A stretch of 64,000 nucleotides of DNA from the NCBI GenBank assembly GCA_025464975.1, contig JAODMT010000008.1, positions 81,890 through 145,889 of the forward strand. Reading direction: 5' to 3'. Below are positions 8,101-17,172 of this stretch, piece after piece. Both the position numbers and the translations under genes were made by a program. Under the pieces are notes generated by a model. It made no database searches. It worked only from the letters and a program-made list of their open reading frames with translations, and was not told where the DNA came from. Source of the stretch: Microbacteriaceae bacterium. Its GTDB lineage: Bacteria > Actinomycetota > Actinomycetes > Actinomycetales > Microbacteriaceae. Position 1 is the first letter of the stretch; the number at the start of each line of letters is the position of its first letter.

Positions 8101-9168
8101 TTAGCGGGGGGACACGAGTCCGGTGAGCAACGTGTACAAGCGGCGGGCGGACTCCTCCCAGCTGAACTCCTGTGCCTGGGCGTAGGACAGCTCGCTGCGC
8201 CGCCTCCACTCCTCCGGCTCGTCAATCGATCGCACGGCCTCAGCGAACGCCCGCGGGCTTCGGTGGTCGAAAAACACCGCCGCGTCTCCCCCCACCTCGT
8301 GAAACAGGGGAATGTCGCTGAGCACGAGCGGGGTTCGAAGCGCCTCGGCCTCGATCAACGGGATGCCGAATCCCTCGTCCCAGCACGCCGTCACCATCGC
8401 CGTTGCGGCCAGCAGGGCATCCCGGTATTCCTCATCGGTCACCCCGTTGTCGAAGACGACGGATCCCGGCGGGGCGAGCGCCGAGATCCGCGCACGGTCG
8501 TCCGCGCTGATTCTCGACAGCAGTCGAAGGGTGTACCCCGGGAGGTGATGCATGGCCGCGGCCAGGGTCTCGACGTTCTTGTTCGGTTGGAAGGTCCCCA
8601 TGTAGACGAGGGTCTTGCCGGAGGGGTACTCACGCGGCGGCACCCTCGGATCGTCGACTCCGGGCCGGATCACCGAGAGCGGTCGGCTCGTCAGGCGCGC
8701 CTCCTTCATCTCCCGCTCGCAGTTGTACGAGCCGGTGACGACGGCATCCGCCCGGTGCAGCACCGCCCGCTGCGGCCAATACGTCAGATAGAAGGCACGC
8801 CAAATTGCCCGGACGTACCAGCTGTAACCCGCGGGAATCTGGGTGATGCGGTAAAAAACCATGTCATGCACGGTGAGCACGAGCTTGTACCGTCGCCCGG
8901 TCGCTCCCATGGTCTGCATGGGGCTGAACACCACGTCCGGCTTCCACCGGTTGATCGACAGCATTCCGATGAACGGCTCAAGGGCACTCGTTCCGGGGCG
9001 ACCCTTCACCCACGGCAGATCGGGGAGCATGCTCAGCTGTCGTTCGTCGCTGATCAGCATGGTCACCGGGTGAAGCTTCGCGAACGCCTCGACGAGGCCG
9101 GCGGTGTAGCGGCTGATTCCGTCATGACGAACCAGCCGCGTATAGCGGCAGTCGAAGATCACTTTCAC
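8101..9168 (-). CDS. Glycosyltransferase family 4 (GT-B) protein
   Basis: 355-residue glycosyltransferase of the group 1 / GT4 type. The N-terminal half begins MKVIFDCRYTR and contains a GISRYTAGL segment of the acceptor-binding fold. The C-terminal half holds the nucleotide-sugar domain, with TLVYMGTFQPNKNV near 180 and the late motif EGFGIPLIEAEALRTP that carries the conserved EX7E glutamates. It starts with GTG, and GTGA overlaps the stop of the alpha/beta hydrolase, so the two are translationally coupled. The acceptor is unknown; a cell-envelope glycan or glycolipid is possible. Confidence 0.88.
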   Translation of the reverse strand: MKVIFDCRYTRLVRHDGISRYTAGLVEAFAKLHPVTMLISDERQLSMLPDLPWVKGRPGTSALEPFIGMLSINRWKPDVVFSPMQTMGATGRRYKLVLTVHDMVFYRITQIPAGYSWYVRAIWRAFYLTYWPQRAVLHRADAVVTGSYNCEREMKEARLTSRPLSVIRPGVDDPRVPPREYPSGKTLVYMGTFQPNKNVETLAAAMHHLPGYTLRLLSRISADDRARISALAPPGSVVFDNGVTDEEYRDALLAATAMVTACWDEGFGIPLIEAEALRTPLVLSDIPLFHEVGGDAAVFFDHRSPRAFAEAVRSIDEPEEWRRRSELSYAQAQEFSWEESARRLYTLLTGLVSPR

Positions 9169-10100
9169 GGCTGGCGCGGCTCCTCGAGTTCGGCGGTGGC
9201 CGACAGAAGCGAGCGCTCGACAAGGAACGACTTGATTGCCGCCGCGGCGAGGTGCGGGACCTCATAGTGGATGAGGTGGCCGACGCCGAGAAGCAGCTCG
9301 AGCTTCGCGTCCGTCATCGTGGCCACCACATCGTGATGCGCCTTCACCGGTGTGATGTCATCCAGTTCGGCCGCGACGAGCAGCGTCGGTACGGTGATGC
9401 CGGCGGCGTAGGTGCTCACGTCCGCGCTCACCGATGCCTCGAAGGCCTCGACCACGAAGTCACGGCTGGCGAATCTGTTGAAGTAGGTGTGGTGCTCCCG
9501 GTGAATCCAGCGCCGAAGCTCTCTGTCCTTCGTCTTGGCGAGGGTGGAGCTCATGAACTGCACGACGAACCAGCGCTTGAGCATGAACGCGCCGACTCTC
9601 GACGGCAGCCTTCCGGCCAGCCGGTAGAACGCGACGGTGATCAGGGTCGCGAGTCGGCTCGGTCCCTCGAGACCGGACGTCGAGATCGGGTTCACCAGGA
9701 TGAGAGCCGGGGTCTTCAGCCCGGCCGACACGGCCTGCGAGGAGATGATGGTTCCGAACGAGTGCCCGAGGGTCACCGCCGTTCCGGTGAGGCCAAGGGC
9801 GTCAATGAACGCGGTGAGCCAGGCGGCGAACCCCTCGATGCTGTGCGGAACCTCGGTGAGCGGCGTCGACTCCCCGAATCCCGGCATGTCCGGCCCGATC
9901 CAGCGGATGTTCGGCAGCTGGGCGATTACCGGCTCGAGGCCGTGGTGCTCGCCGCGGTAGCCGTGGGCGACCACGATGGTGAGCGCGGCATCCTCGGGCC
10001 CGTAAACCCAATATCGGGTTGTGCTGCCGAGCACGGAAATCTCGCGGCGCACGATGGGGATTTTTTCGAGCAGGGCAGCGTAGGGCGAGTGAGCGGTCAT
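9165..10100 (-). CDS. Alpha/beta hydrolase
   Basis: 311-residue alpha/beta-fold hydrolase. The oxyanion strand is VVAHGYRGEH near residue 45, the nucleophile elbow is GHSFG near 115, the acid is probably in AAELDDITP near 250, and the catalytic histidine is in GVGHLIHYE near 280. A cap region rich in aromatic and basic residues lies around 165-220. It is coupled by GTGA overlap to the downstream glycosyltransferase. No Shine-Dalgarno is present; TAGACT ends 8 nt before the ATG, which suggests a leaderless transcript. It runs divergently from treS. Substrate unknown. Confidence 0.88.
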   Translation of the reverse strand: MTAHSPYAALLEKIPIVRREISVLGSTTRYWVYGPEDAALTIVVAHGYRGEHHGLEPVIAQLPNIRWIGPDMPGFGESTPLTEVPHSIEGFAAWLTAFIDALGLTGTAVTLGHSFGTIISSQAVSAGLKTPALILVNPISTSGLEGPSRLATLITVAFYRLAGRLPSRVGAFMLKRWFVVQFMSSTLAKTKDRELRRWIHREHHTYFNRFASRDFVVEAFEASVSADVSTYAAGITVPTLLVAAELDDITPVKAHHDVVATMTDAKLELLLGVGHLIHYEVPHLAAAAIKSFLVERSLLSATAELEEPRQP

Positions 10101-10108
10101 CGATGGCC

Positions 10109-10114
10109 AGTCTA
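10109..10114 (-). promoter_or_regulatory. Predicted -10 element of a leaderless alpha/beta hydrolase mRNA
   Basis: TAGACT on the minus strand lies 8 nt before the hydrolase ATG (10100), and no ribosome-binding site intervenes. This TAnnnT spacing is typical of leaderless actinobacterial transcripts. Confidence 0.4.
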
Positions 10115-10195
10115 CGGATGCGAGGTCGCGTATGCGTTCTCACGGCGCGCCTAGACTTGCCTGAATCTACAAACCCTGCTCTCGAAAGGAGCGCT

Positions 10196-11920
10196 GTGAG
10201 CTTCACCGCCCCGATACAACTGCCCGGTTTGACCCTTGATCCGCAGTGGTATCGGCGATCGGTGTTCTACGAGGTCATGGTGCGCTCGTTCGTGGACAGC
10301 AACGGGGATGGGTCTGGCGACCTGCAGGGGCTGCTGTCCCGGCTCGACTATCTGCAGTGGCTCGGAATCGACGCGTTGTGGCTCCCGCCGATCTACGAGT
10401 CCCCGCTGCGCGACGGCGGTTACGACGTCGCGGACTTCCGGTCGATCCTTCCGGAGTTCGGCACCCTGGACGAGTTCAAGGATCTCGTGACGAAGGCGCA
10501 CGAACGGAACATGCGCATCATCATCGACTTCCCGCTCAACCACACGTCGGACCAGCACGAGTGGTTCCAACAGTCCCGGTCCAATCCAGACGGCCCATAC
10601 GGCGACTACTACGTGTGGAGCGACACGGACGATAAGTACGGAAACATTCGGATCATCTTCGTCGACACGGAAGAGTCGAACTGGAGCTTCGACCCGGTGC
10701 GGCGCCAGTTCTTCTTCCACCGCTTCTTCTCCCACCAGCCGGACCTCAACTTCGATAACCCGGCGGTGCAGGAAGCCGTGCTGGACATCATGCGCTTCTG
10801 GCTCGATCTCGGGGTCGACGGCATCCGGCTCGACGCCATCCCCTACCTGTTCGAGTCCGACGAGGGAAACGGCGAGGGCGAGCCGCCGACTCACGAGTAC
10901 ATCAAGCGAGTGCGTGCGATGTTCGACGAGGAGTACCCCGGGCGGATTATGCTCGCCGAGGCAAATCAGTGGCCGCGTGAGGTCGCGGCGTTCTTCGGAA
11001 CGGAGGAGGAGCCGGAGTGCCACATGGCGTTCGACTTCCCGGTGATGCCGCGAGTCTTCTACTCCCTCCGCTCACAGAACGCGGGGGAACTCACCCGCAT
11101 CCTTTCGGAGACGACGGACATCCCCGAGGGTGCCGGCTGGGGCGTGTTCCTGCGCAACCACGACGAACTCACCCTCGAGATGGTCTCTGAGGAGTACCGC
11201 CAGGCCATGTACGGCTGGTACGCGTACGACCCGCGGATGCGATCCAACATTGGGATCCGTCGCCGTCTCGCCCCGCTACTCGACAATTCGAGGGCCGAAT
11301 TGGAGCTGGCACACGCGCTGCTCTTCAGCCTCCCGGGTAGCCCATTCCTCTACTACGGCGACGAGATCGGGATGGGCGACAACATCTGGCTCCCCGACCG
11401 GGATTCCTCCCGCACGCCGATGCAGTGGACCCCGGACCGCAACGCCGGATTCTCCTCGGCCGACCCCGGCAAGCTGTACCTCCCGGTGGTTCAGTCCCTC
11501 GTCTTCAACTACAACCTCACCAACGTCGAGTCCCAGCTTGCCCAGTCCCGGTCGCTCCTGCACTGGGTGCGCAACGTGATCCACGTGCGAAAGGCCCACC
11601 CCACCTTCGGACTCGGATCGCTCACCGTTCTGACTACCAACCACGAGTCCGTGCTTGCCTTCGTGCGCTCTTACCCCGGATCCGGAACGCAATTCGGCGA
11701 TTCGCCCGAGGACGTGTTGTGCATCTTCAGCTTCGCGCACAATCCGATCGCCGTCACCATCACGGCGGAGCAGCTGGCCGGGGCCGGCCTCTTCGACCTG
11801 TTCGGTGGCGGCGAGTTTCCCGCGTTCAATGAGAGCGGCGAGGTCACCGTGACCCTCGCCACCCAGAGTTTCTACTGGCTTCACGTCGGGTCTCCGAGCC
11901 ATGCCGGTGGTCGGCCCTAG
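10196..11920 (+). CDS. treS: Maltose alpha-D-glucosyltransferase / trehalose synthase
   Basis: 574-residue GH13 enzyme that interconverts maltose and trehalose. The catalytic residues fit: Asp213 nucleophile in DGIRLDAIPYL, Glu255 acid/base in LAEANQWP, and the transition-state Asp323 in FLRNHDELTL. DFPLNHTS at 111-118 is the first conserved region. The DYYVWSD...IIFVDTEESNWSFD stretch (about 138-166) is characteristic of TreS. The GTG at 10196 is chosen because GAAAGGAG ends 4 nt upstream; the frame stays open further 5' without such a site. No maltokinase domain is fused and no separate pep2 gene is seen in the window. Confidence 0.95.
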   Translation: MSFTAPIQLPGLTLDPQWYRRSVFYEVMVRSFVDSNGDGSGDLQGLLSRLDYLQWLGIDALWLPPIYESPLRDGGYDVADFRSILPEFGTLDEFKDLVTKAHERNMRIIIDFPLNHTSDQHEWFQQSRSNPDGPYGDYYVWSDTDDKYGNIRIIFVDTEESNWSFDPVRRQFFFHRFFSHQPDLNFDNPAVQEAVLDIMRFWLDLGVDGIRLDAIPYLFESDEGNGEGEPPTHEYIKRVRAMFDEEYPGRIMLAEANQWPREVAAFFGTEEEPECHMAFDFPVMPRVFYSLRSQNAGELTRILSETTDIPEGAGWGVFLRNHDELTLEMVSEEYRQAMYGWYAYDPRMRSNIGIRRRLAPLLDNSRAELELAHALLFSLPGSPFLYYGDEIGMGDNIWLPDRDSSRTPMQWTPDRNAGFSSADPGKLYLPVVQSLVFNYNLTNVESQLAQSRSLLHWVRNVIHVRKAHPTFGLGSLTVLTTNHESVLAFVRSYPGSGTQFGDSPEDVLCIFSFAHNPIAVTITAEQLAGAGLFDLFGGGEFPAFNESGEVTVTLATQSFYWLHVGSPSHAGGRP

Positions 11921-11929
11921 ATTGTGAGT

Positions 11930-12670
11930 GTGAGCGATTCAATCGGTAGCTATTCAATCAGTAAGGGCAGTGCCTGCAGTAAGGGCAGTGCCTGGTTCGA
12001 TACTCTCGGGGTCTTCGACCTCGAGACGACCGGCATCGACGTGGAGACGAGCCGCGTAGTCTCCGCCCACGTCGGAATCATCGATTCGTCGGGCAACAGC
12101 ATCGAATTGATCGATTGGCTCGCGGACCCGGGGGTCGAGATTCCGGTTCAGGCCAGTGCGGTGCATGGCATCTCCACCGAGCGCGCTCGCGCCGAGGGGC
12201 GGCCGGCCGCCGAGGTGATCGCTGAGATCGTCGCCGCCATCGGGGCGATTCTCGGCCGCGGCATCCCCGTGACCATCTACAACGCACCGTACGACCTGAC
12301 GCTGCTCAATCGTGAGGCGATCCGGCACGGCATCACCCCGCTCAGCGGCCCCACTCCGATTGTCGACCCGCTCGTAATCGACAAGGCGGTCGACCGCTAC
12401 CGCAAGGGCAAGCGCACTCTGGAGGCGACGGCACTCAACTATGGGGTCGACCTCACCGCCGCTCACGATGCCGGCGCCGACGCCGTGGCCGCCGGTCGGG
12501 TCGCCCAGGCAATCGGCCGCCGCTACAACGCCGAGCTCGGCGACGACATCCACGCCATTCACGCGCTCCAGGTTGGCTGGTGCGCCGACCAGGCCGCGAA
12601 CTTTCAGGACTACATGCGCCGGGCTCGAAACCCCGACTTCATCGCGCACGGCGGCTGGCCGCAGCGTTAG
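11930..12670 (+). CDS. DnaQ-like 3'-5' exonuclease (DEDDh family)
   Basis: 246-residue exonuclease resembling the proofreading epsilon subunit of DNA polymerase III. ExoI is FDLETTGID (Asp and Glu ligands) near residue 26, ExoII contains YNAPYDLTLL near 120, and ExoIII has HDAGADAVAAGR near 180 with the catalytic His followed by Asp. The protein is a stand-alone exonuclease module, so either proofreading or RNA/DNA trimming is possible. Two GTG starts are in frame (11924, 11930). The second is preferred because TAGATT, overlapping the treS stop, lies 6 nt upstream in leaderless spacing. The N-terminus carries an 18-bp tandem duplication. Confidence 0.85.
   Translation: MSDSIGSYSISKGSACSKGSAWFDTLGVFDLETTGIDVETSRVVSAHVGIIDSSGNSIELIDWLADPGVEIPVQASAVHGISTERARAEGRPAAEVIAEIVAAIGAILGRGIPVTIYNAPYDLTLLNREAIRHGITPLSGPTPIVDPLVIDKAVDRYRKGKRTLEATALNYGVDLTAAHDAGADAVAAGRVAQAIGRRYNAELGDDIHAIHALQVGWCADQAANFQDYMRRARNPDFIAHGGWPQR
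11960..11995. repeat. 18-bp tandem duplication near the exonuclease start
   Basis: AGTAAGGGCAGTGCCTGC at 11960-11977 is repeated at 11978-11995 with one change in the last base. It encodes Ser-Lys-Gly-Ser-Ala-Cys followed by Ser-Lys-Gly-Ser-Ala-Trp ahead of the catalytic fold. Confidence 0.85.
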
Positions 12671-12683
12671 AGCCGCTTAACGG

Positions 12684-12717
12684 GGGAAGGCGACCGGCCG
12701 AAGCCGATCGCCTTCCC
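12684..12717. terminator. Bidirectional terminator hairpin between exonuclease gene and rpmE2
   Basis: GGGAAGGCGA at 12684-12693 pairs perfectly with TCGCCTTCCC at 12708-12717 around a 14-nt loop. It sits between two convergent genes (stops at 12670 and 12760) and could end both transcripts. Confidence 0.65.
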
Positions 12718-12759
12718 TGCGAAGCGTGTTGGGAGCCGGTCAAACCGGCGGCCCAGCAG

Positions 12760-13008
12760 TTACGCGCCGAAGCCCTTGTATCGCGAGTTGAACTTCTCGA
12801 CGCGCCCGGCGCTGTCGAGGATGCGCTGCTTGCCCGTGTAGAACGGGTGCGACGCGGACGAGATTTCGACGTCGACGACCGGGTAGGTCTGGCCATCGAG
12901 CTCGATGGTCTTGTCACTCTTGACCGTCGAACGGGTCAGGAAGGTCTCGCCGCTCGCGAGGTCGCGGAACACGACGGCCGAGTACTCGGGGTGGATGTCA
13001 GTCTTCAT
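12760..13008 (-). CDS. rpmE2: 50S ribosomal protein L31 type B
   Basis: 82-residue ribosomal protein. It starts [10 protein letters not shown], and the C-terminal [20 protein letters not shown] is the L31 signature. The CxxC pair of zinc-binding L31 is absent, so this is the zinc-independent type B paralogue, which in many bacteria replaces the zinc form when zinc is scarce. The ATG has AAGGAAAT 4 nt upstream. No Zur gene or clear Zur box was recognised nearby. Confidence 0.95.
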   Translation of the reverse strand: MKTDIHPEYSAVVFRDLASGETFLTRSTVKSDKTIELDGQTYPVVDVEISSASHPFYTGKQRILDSAGRVEKFNSRYKGFGA

Positions 13009-13126
13009 CGTTATTTCCTTGAGTGTGAAGTGAAAGAGAGGAGAAAAAGGATGGCACGTGGGCCAAGGGATTACATTACCAGAGTCTCGCCCCGGATTGT
13101 CGCGCCGGGATTCGAAAGCCCGCGCG

Positions 13127-13909
13127 CTAGGCGGCGCGTGCGGCGAACCGGCCGTCGCGCTCCTCGACCTGAAGCGGACGCCCAAAGGTCTCGGTCAGGT
13201 TCTCCGACGTGAGGACGTCGGCGATGGGTCCGGCGGCGGTGATTCTGCCGTCGGCGAGAAGCATCGCGTTGTTGAATCCGACCGGGATTTCTTCGACGTG
13301 GTGGGTGACCATGATGATCGCCGGCGCTTGCTTGGCCCTCGCGTAGCCGCCGAGTAGTTCGAGCAGCTCCTCACGCGCGCCGAGATCGAGGCTCGCGGCC
13401 GGCTCATCGAGCAGAAGGAGTTCCGGATCGGTCATCACCGATCGCGCGATCTGCACCCGCTTCTGTTCGCCGTCACTCAGTGCACCGAACTTGCGATCCT
13501 CGAGGTGGTCGAGCTTCCACTCGGCGAGAACTCGCTGCGCACGCCGAACGTCAATGTCCTCATACGACTCGTTCCAGCGTCCGGCTACCGCGTAGGCGGC
13601 GGTCAGCACGACGTCGAGCACGCGCTCGGTACCCGGGATGCGCCGCGCCATCGCCGTCGACGCGAACCCGATGCGGGGGCGCAGTTCGAAGACGTCGACA
13701 CGACCCAGAGTCCCGTCGAGAACGCGCACCGTTCCGGCGGTGGGGTGGATCAGCGCGGACGCGAGTTGAAGGAGTGTGGTCTTTCCGGCGCCGTTCGGCC
13801 CGAGGATCACCCAACGCTCGTCGCTCTCCACACTCCAATTGACGGAATCCAGGATGTAGTTGCCGTCTCGGACGAAGGACACGTCGGAGAGCTGGAGAAC
13901 GCTGGCCAT
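13127..13909 (-). CDS. Solitary ABC transporter ATP-binding protein
   Basis: 260-residue nucleotide-binding subunit. Walker A is GPNGAGKTT near 36-44, the signature is [14 protein letters not shown] near 143, Walker B is [11 protein letters not shown] near 163, and the H-loop is VTHHVEEI near 200. No permease or binding-protein gene is adjacent, so partners must be encoded elsewhere or the protein acts alone (ModF-like architecture is one option). No clear ribosome-binding site is seen apart from GGGGG directly before the ATG; TAGGGT lies 6 nt upstream, which fits a leaderless start. Transported substrate unknown. Confidence 0.85.
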   Translation of the reverse strand: MASVLQLSDVSFVRDGNYILDSVNWSVESDERWVILGPNGAGKTTLLQLASALIHPTAGTVRVLDGTLGRVDVFELRPRIGFASTAMARRIPGTERVLDVVLTAAYAVAGRWNESYEDIDVRRAQRVLAEWKLDHLEDRKFGALSDGEQKRVQIARSVMTDPELLLLDEPAASLDLGAREELLELLGGYARAKQAPAIIMVTHHVEEIPVGFNNAMLLADGRITAAGPIADVLTSENLTETFGRPLQVEERDGRFAARAA

Positions 13910-13915
13910 CCCCCA

Positions 13916-13921
13916 ACCCTA
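13916..13921 (-). promoter_or_regulatory. Predicted -10 element of the solitary ABC ATPase gene
   Basis: TAGGGT on the minus strand lies 6 nt before the ATG at 13909, the same TAnnnT-to-start spacing seen at several other genes in this window. Confidence 0.35.
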
Positions 13922-13944
13922 CCTTTCTTCACCCGGCCGCTCGG

Positions 13945-13973
13945 CCGTACGCGCCGCCGCCCGGCGCGTACGG
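13945..13973 (-). terminator. Terminator hairpin downstream of glgA
   Basis: CCGTACGCGCC at 13945-13955 pairs with GGCGCGTACGG at 13963-13973 (11 bp, 7-nt loop). It starts 3 bp beyond the glgA stop in the direction of transcription and separates glgA from the ABC ATPase gene. No T run is present. Confidence 0.6.
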
Positions 13974-13976
13974 GGG

Positions 13977-15161
13977 TCAGGCCAGGAGCGAACCGTAGAC
14001 CTCCTGCGTGCGTTTCGAGATGCGCTCCCAGCCGAAGTCTCGCTCGGCCCATGCCCTACCGGCTTGCCCCATCGATCGAGCCAACTCGGGATCGCTCACC
14101 ACCTCGATCAGGGTGCGCGCGAGGTCGTCGACGAATTTCTGCGGGTCGAGCGGAGTGCCCGTTCCGTCGTCGGCTTGGTCGATGGGAACCAGTCGGCCGG
14201 TCACCCCGTCGTCGACCACCTCGGGGATACCGCCGGTCGCGGTTCCGACGACGGGCGCACCGCACGCCATCGCCTCGAGGTTGACGATCCCAAGCGGCTC
14301 GTAGATCGACGGGCATACGAATGTCGTCGCGGAGGTCAGCACAGCGGAGAGGTCGTGCCGGCTGAGCATCTCCTCAATCCACACCACTCCGGTTCGCGTC
14401 AGCTGCAGCTCGCCGACGAGGTGGCGCACCTCGGCCATGATCTCCGCCGTGTCCGGGGCGCCCGCGCAGAGCACGAGCTGCACCTCCGGCGGCAGCTGCG
14501 CCGCGGCGCGCAGCAGGTAGGGCAGGCCCTTCTGCCGCGTGATCCGGCCGACGAAGACCACCGCGGGGCGATCCGGGTCGATGCCGAGGGAACGAACGAG
14601 ATCCGCGTCCCGCACCGGGTGCCACGCCTCCAGATCGATCCCGTTGTGCACGACGGAGACAATGGACGGGTCGAGGAACGGGTACGAGCGCAGGATGTCG
14701 CGGCGCATGCCATGACTCACAGCGATGATCGCGTCCGCCGAGGCAAAGGAATCGCGTTCGATCCAGCTCGACACGCGATACCCGCCGCCGAGCTGCTCTG
14801 CCTTCCACGGGCGCAACGGCTCGAGGCTGTGCGCGGTGATGACGTGAGGGATGCCGTGGAGCAGCTGCGCGATGTGCCCGGCCCCGTTCGCATACCAGGT
14901 GTGTGAGTGCACGAGGTCCGCGCCGGCGACGTCCTTCGCGATCTCGAGATCGACCCCGAGCGTGCCGAGCGCCGGATTGGCGCCGGCGAGCTGCGGGGGT
15001 ACACCGTACGAGTGAACATCGACCTCGTCCCGCGGCTGCCCGAAGGCTCGCACCACGACCTGAAGGTCACGACGAAGCGCCTTCGTCAGCTCGGCGACGT
15101 GCACTCCGGCTCCGCCGTAAATCTCCGGCGGGTATTCCCTGGTTATCAGATCGACTCTCAC
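13977..15161 (-). CDS. glgA: Glycogen synthase, actinobacterial GT4 type
   Basis: 394-residue GT-B glycosyltransferase. The N-terminus [21 protein letters not shown] matches the actinobacterial GlgA/GlgM group, which acts on ADP-glucose to make alpha-1,4-glucan or maltose-1-phosphate. The C-terminal half has [17 protein letters not shown] near 195 and [21 protein letters not shown] near 295, which contain the conserved EX7E region. The start is GTG at 15161, with no Shine-Dalgarno and TAGCGT 8 nt upstream. It is divergent from glgC across 62 bp, so substrate supply and polymer synthesis can be co-regulated. A GlgM role rather than classic synthase is possible in view of treS nearby. Confidence 0.92.
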   Translation of the reverse strand: MRVDLITREYPPEIYGGAGVHVAELTKALRRDLQVVVRAFGQPRDEVDVHSYGVPPQLAGANPALGTLGVDLEIAKDVAGADLVHSHTWYANGAGHIAQLLHGIPHVITAHSLEPLRPWKAEQLGGGYRVSSWIERDSFASADAIIAVSHGMRRDILRSYPFLDPSIVSVVHNGIDLEAWHPVRDADLVRSLGIDPDRPAVVFVGRITRQKGLPYLLRAAAQLPPEVQLVLCAGAPDTAEIMAEVRHLVGELQLTRTGVVWIEEMLSRHDLSAVLTSATTFVCPSIYEPLGIVNLEAMACGAPVVGTATGGIPEVVDDGVTGRLVPIDQADDGTGTPLDPQKFVDDLARTLIEVVSDPELARSMGQAGRAWAERDFGWERISKRTQEVYGSLLA

Positions 15162-15169
15162 AGTGTGAA

Positions 15170-15175
15170 ACGCTA
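15170..15175 (-). promoter_or_regulatory. Predicted -10 element of leaderless glgA
   Basis: TAGCGT on the minus strand ends 8 nt before the glgA GTG (15161). No ribosome-binding site is present in between. Confidence 0.4.
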
Positions 15176-15211
15176 GCGCGGTTCGGACAGTGGCGCACGG
15201 CGACGTTCCTC

Positions 15212-15217
15212 TACTGT
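15212..15217 (+). promoter_or_regulatory. Predicted -10 element of leaderless glgC
   Basis: TACTGT ends 6 nt before the glgC ATG (15224). No ribosome-binding site is present, so a leaderless mRNA is predicted. Confidence 0.45.
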
Positions 15218-15223
15218 GGACAC

Positions 15224-16462
15224 ATGGCATCGAAGAAGATCTTTGGCATTGTCCTCGCCGGCGGAGAAGGCAAGCGACTGATGCCGCTCACGGCGGACCG
15301 GGCGAAGCCCGCGGTCCCGTTCGGCGGCAACTACCGCCTGATCGACTTCGCGCTGTCCAACCTGATCAACTCCGGTCTTCGGCAGATCGTCGTGCTCACC
15401 CAGTACAAGTCGCACAGCCTCGACCGACACGTCTCGCAGACCTGGCGGCTCGACGGAATCACAAACTCCTACGTCGCATCCGTGCCGGCTCAGCAGCGAC
15501 TGGGCAAGCGCTGGTTCGCCGGATCGGCCGACGCCATCCTGCAGAGTCTCAACCTGCTTCGCGACGAGAAGCCGGACATCGTAGTGGTCGTCGGAGCCGA
15601 CCACGTTTACCGCATGGATTTCAGCCAGATGATCGCCGCGCACATCGAGTCGGGCGCCGGAGTCACGGTCGCGGCCATCCGCCAGCCGATCTCGCTCGCC
15701 GACCAGTTCGGAGTGATCGAACTCGACCCTGATGACCCGACCAGGATCGCGCAGTTCCTCGAGAAGCCGAAGAACGCCGTCGGGCTCGCCGACTCCCCCG
15801 GTGAGGTGCTCGCGTCGATGGGCAACTACATCTTCGACACGGACATCCTCATCGACGCGGTGTTGCGGGACGGCGAACTCACCACCTCGAACCATGACAT
15901 GGGTGGCGACATCGTGCCCGACTTCGTCTCACGCGGCGACGCCGCCGTCTACGACCTCAACCGCAATGACGTTCCCGGAGCAACCGATCGGGACCGGTAC
16001 TACTGGCGGGACGTGGGAACCATCGACTCGTTCTTCGACGCCCACCAGGACCTGATTTCCGCGTTGCCGATCTTCAACCTGTACAACGAGCATTGGCCGA
16101 TCTTCAGCCAGCAGTTCAATTCGCCGCCGGCCAAGTTCGTGCGCGACTCGAAGGGGAACCTGGGAACCACCATCGACTCGATCGTGTCCCTCGGGTCGCT
16201 GCTCTCCGGGGCGCACATCGAACGCAGCGTGCTCGGCCCGTGGGCGATCATCGAGTCCGGCGCGCAGGTGATCGACTCGATTGTCTTCGACCGGGTTCGG
16301 ATCGGACCTGACGCGGTGATTCGCCGCGCTATTCTGGACAAGGAAGTCGTCATCAACGCCGGTGCGACAGTCGGTGTGGATGCCGAGGCCGACCGGGCTC
16401 GCGGGTTCACGGTCACGGACTCCGGCATCACTGTCGTTGGTAAGGGCGTCACCGTCAGGTAG
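15224..16462 (+). CDS. glgC: Glucose-1-phosphate adenylyltransferase (ADP-glucose pyrophosphorylase)
   Basis: 412-residue enzyme that makes ADP-glucose from ATP and glucose-1-phosphate, the committed step of glycogen synthesis. The N-terminal nucleotide-binding motif is [23 protein letters not shown] near 7-29, and [12 protein letters not shown] follows. [13 protein letters not shown] near 125 holds the metal-binding aspartate, and the C-terminal third is a left-handed beta-helix with hexapeptide-like repeats ([17 protein letters not shown]). The length matches the family. The ATG at 15224 is used; the longer open frame upstream overlaps glgA and is not coding. Confidence 0.96.
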   Translation: MASKKIFGIVLAGGEGKRLMPLTADRAKPAVPFGGNYRLIDFALSNLINSGLRQIVVLTQYKSHSLDRHVSQTWRLDGITNSYVASVPAQQRLGKRWFAGSADAILQSLNLLRDEKPDIVVVVGADHVYRMDFSQMIAAHIESGAGVTVAAIRQPISLADQFGVIELDPDDPTRIAQFLEKPKNAVGLADSPGEVLASMGNYIFDTDILIDAVLRDGELTTSNHDMGGDIVPDFVSRGDAAVYDLNRNDVPGATDRDRYYWRDVGTIDSFFDAHQDLISALPIFNLYNEHWPIFSQQFNSPPAKFVRDSKGNLGTTIDSIVSLGSLLSGAHIERSVLGPWAIIESGAQVIDSIVFDRVRIGPDAVIRRAILDKEVVINAGATVGVDAEADRARGFTVTDSGITVVGKGVTVR

Positions 16463-16528
16463 ACGGCGGACGGGTTCCGTCACCCATTCGCAGTGGATGG
16501 GTTCCCGCCTCACAGGACGGCCGCTCAG

Positions 16529-17167
16529 ATGCCCCGCTTTCTCGTCGTTCTCGATGTCGATTCCACCCTCATCGAAAACGAGGTGATCGAGCTTCTCGCC
16601 GACGCTGCCGGATCGGGTGCCGCCGTCGCGGCGATCACCGCCCGGGCGATGAACGGTGAGGTCGACTTCGAAGAGAGCCTGCGCGCACGGGTTTCGACCC
16701 TCGCCGGTCTTCCCCAGTCGGTGTTCGATGAGGTCTCGCGCCGTGTCACCGTGACCCAGGGCGTGCCGGAGATGATCGCCGGGGTGCGCGCGGCCGGTGG
16801 CCGGGTCGCCGTGGTCTCCGGCGGTTTTCACGAGATCATCGATCCGGTCGCGACACGGCTCGGCCTCGACTACTGGCGCGCCAATCGGCTCGAGCTCGTG
16901 CACGGGGTGCTCACCGGCGGACTGGTCGGGCCGGTCATCGACGGCCGAGCCAAGGCCGAGACGCTCGCGGAGTGGGCGTTGGACTTCGGGGTTCCGCTCA
17001 GCCGCACTGTGGCGGTGGGAGACGGGGCGAACGATCTGCCGATGATGGAGATCACCGGGCTGTCGGTCGGCTTCGACGCCAAGGCGCCGGTGCGTGACGA
17101 GGCCGACGTGCTCATGGACGTGCGCGATCTGAGCCAGCTGCTTCCCCTGCTCGGCCTGCGCGGCTGA
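16529..17167 (+). CDS. serB: Phosphoserine phosphatase
   Basis: 212-residue HAD-superfamily phosphatase for the last step of serine biosynthesis. Motif I is DVDSTLIENE near 8-17 (the first Asp is the nucleophile), the motif II serine lies in VVSGGFHEI near 92, and motif III is VGDGANDLPMM near 168. The residues between motif I and motif II form the small cap typical of SerB. The ACT domain found in longer forms is absent. The ATG at 16529 is chosen because AGGACGG lies about 8 nt upstream; a GTG at 16493 is an alternative. It lies downstream of glgC on the same strand and converges on fabG with a 5-bp gap. Confidence 0.9.
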   Translation: MPRFLVVLDVDSTLIENEVIELLADAAGSGAAVAAITARAMNGEVDFEESLRARVSTLAGLPQSVFDEVSRRVTVTQGVPEMIAGVRAAGGRVAVVSGGFHEIIDPVATRLGLDYWRANRLELVHGVLTGGLVGPVIDGRAKAETLAEWALDFGVPLSRTVAVGDGANDLPMMEITGLSVGFDAKAPVRDEADVLMDVRDLSQLLPLLGLRG

Positions 17168-17172
17168 CCCGG

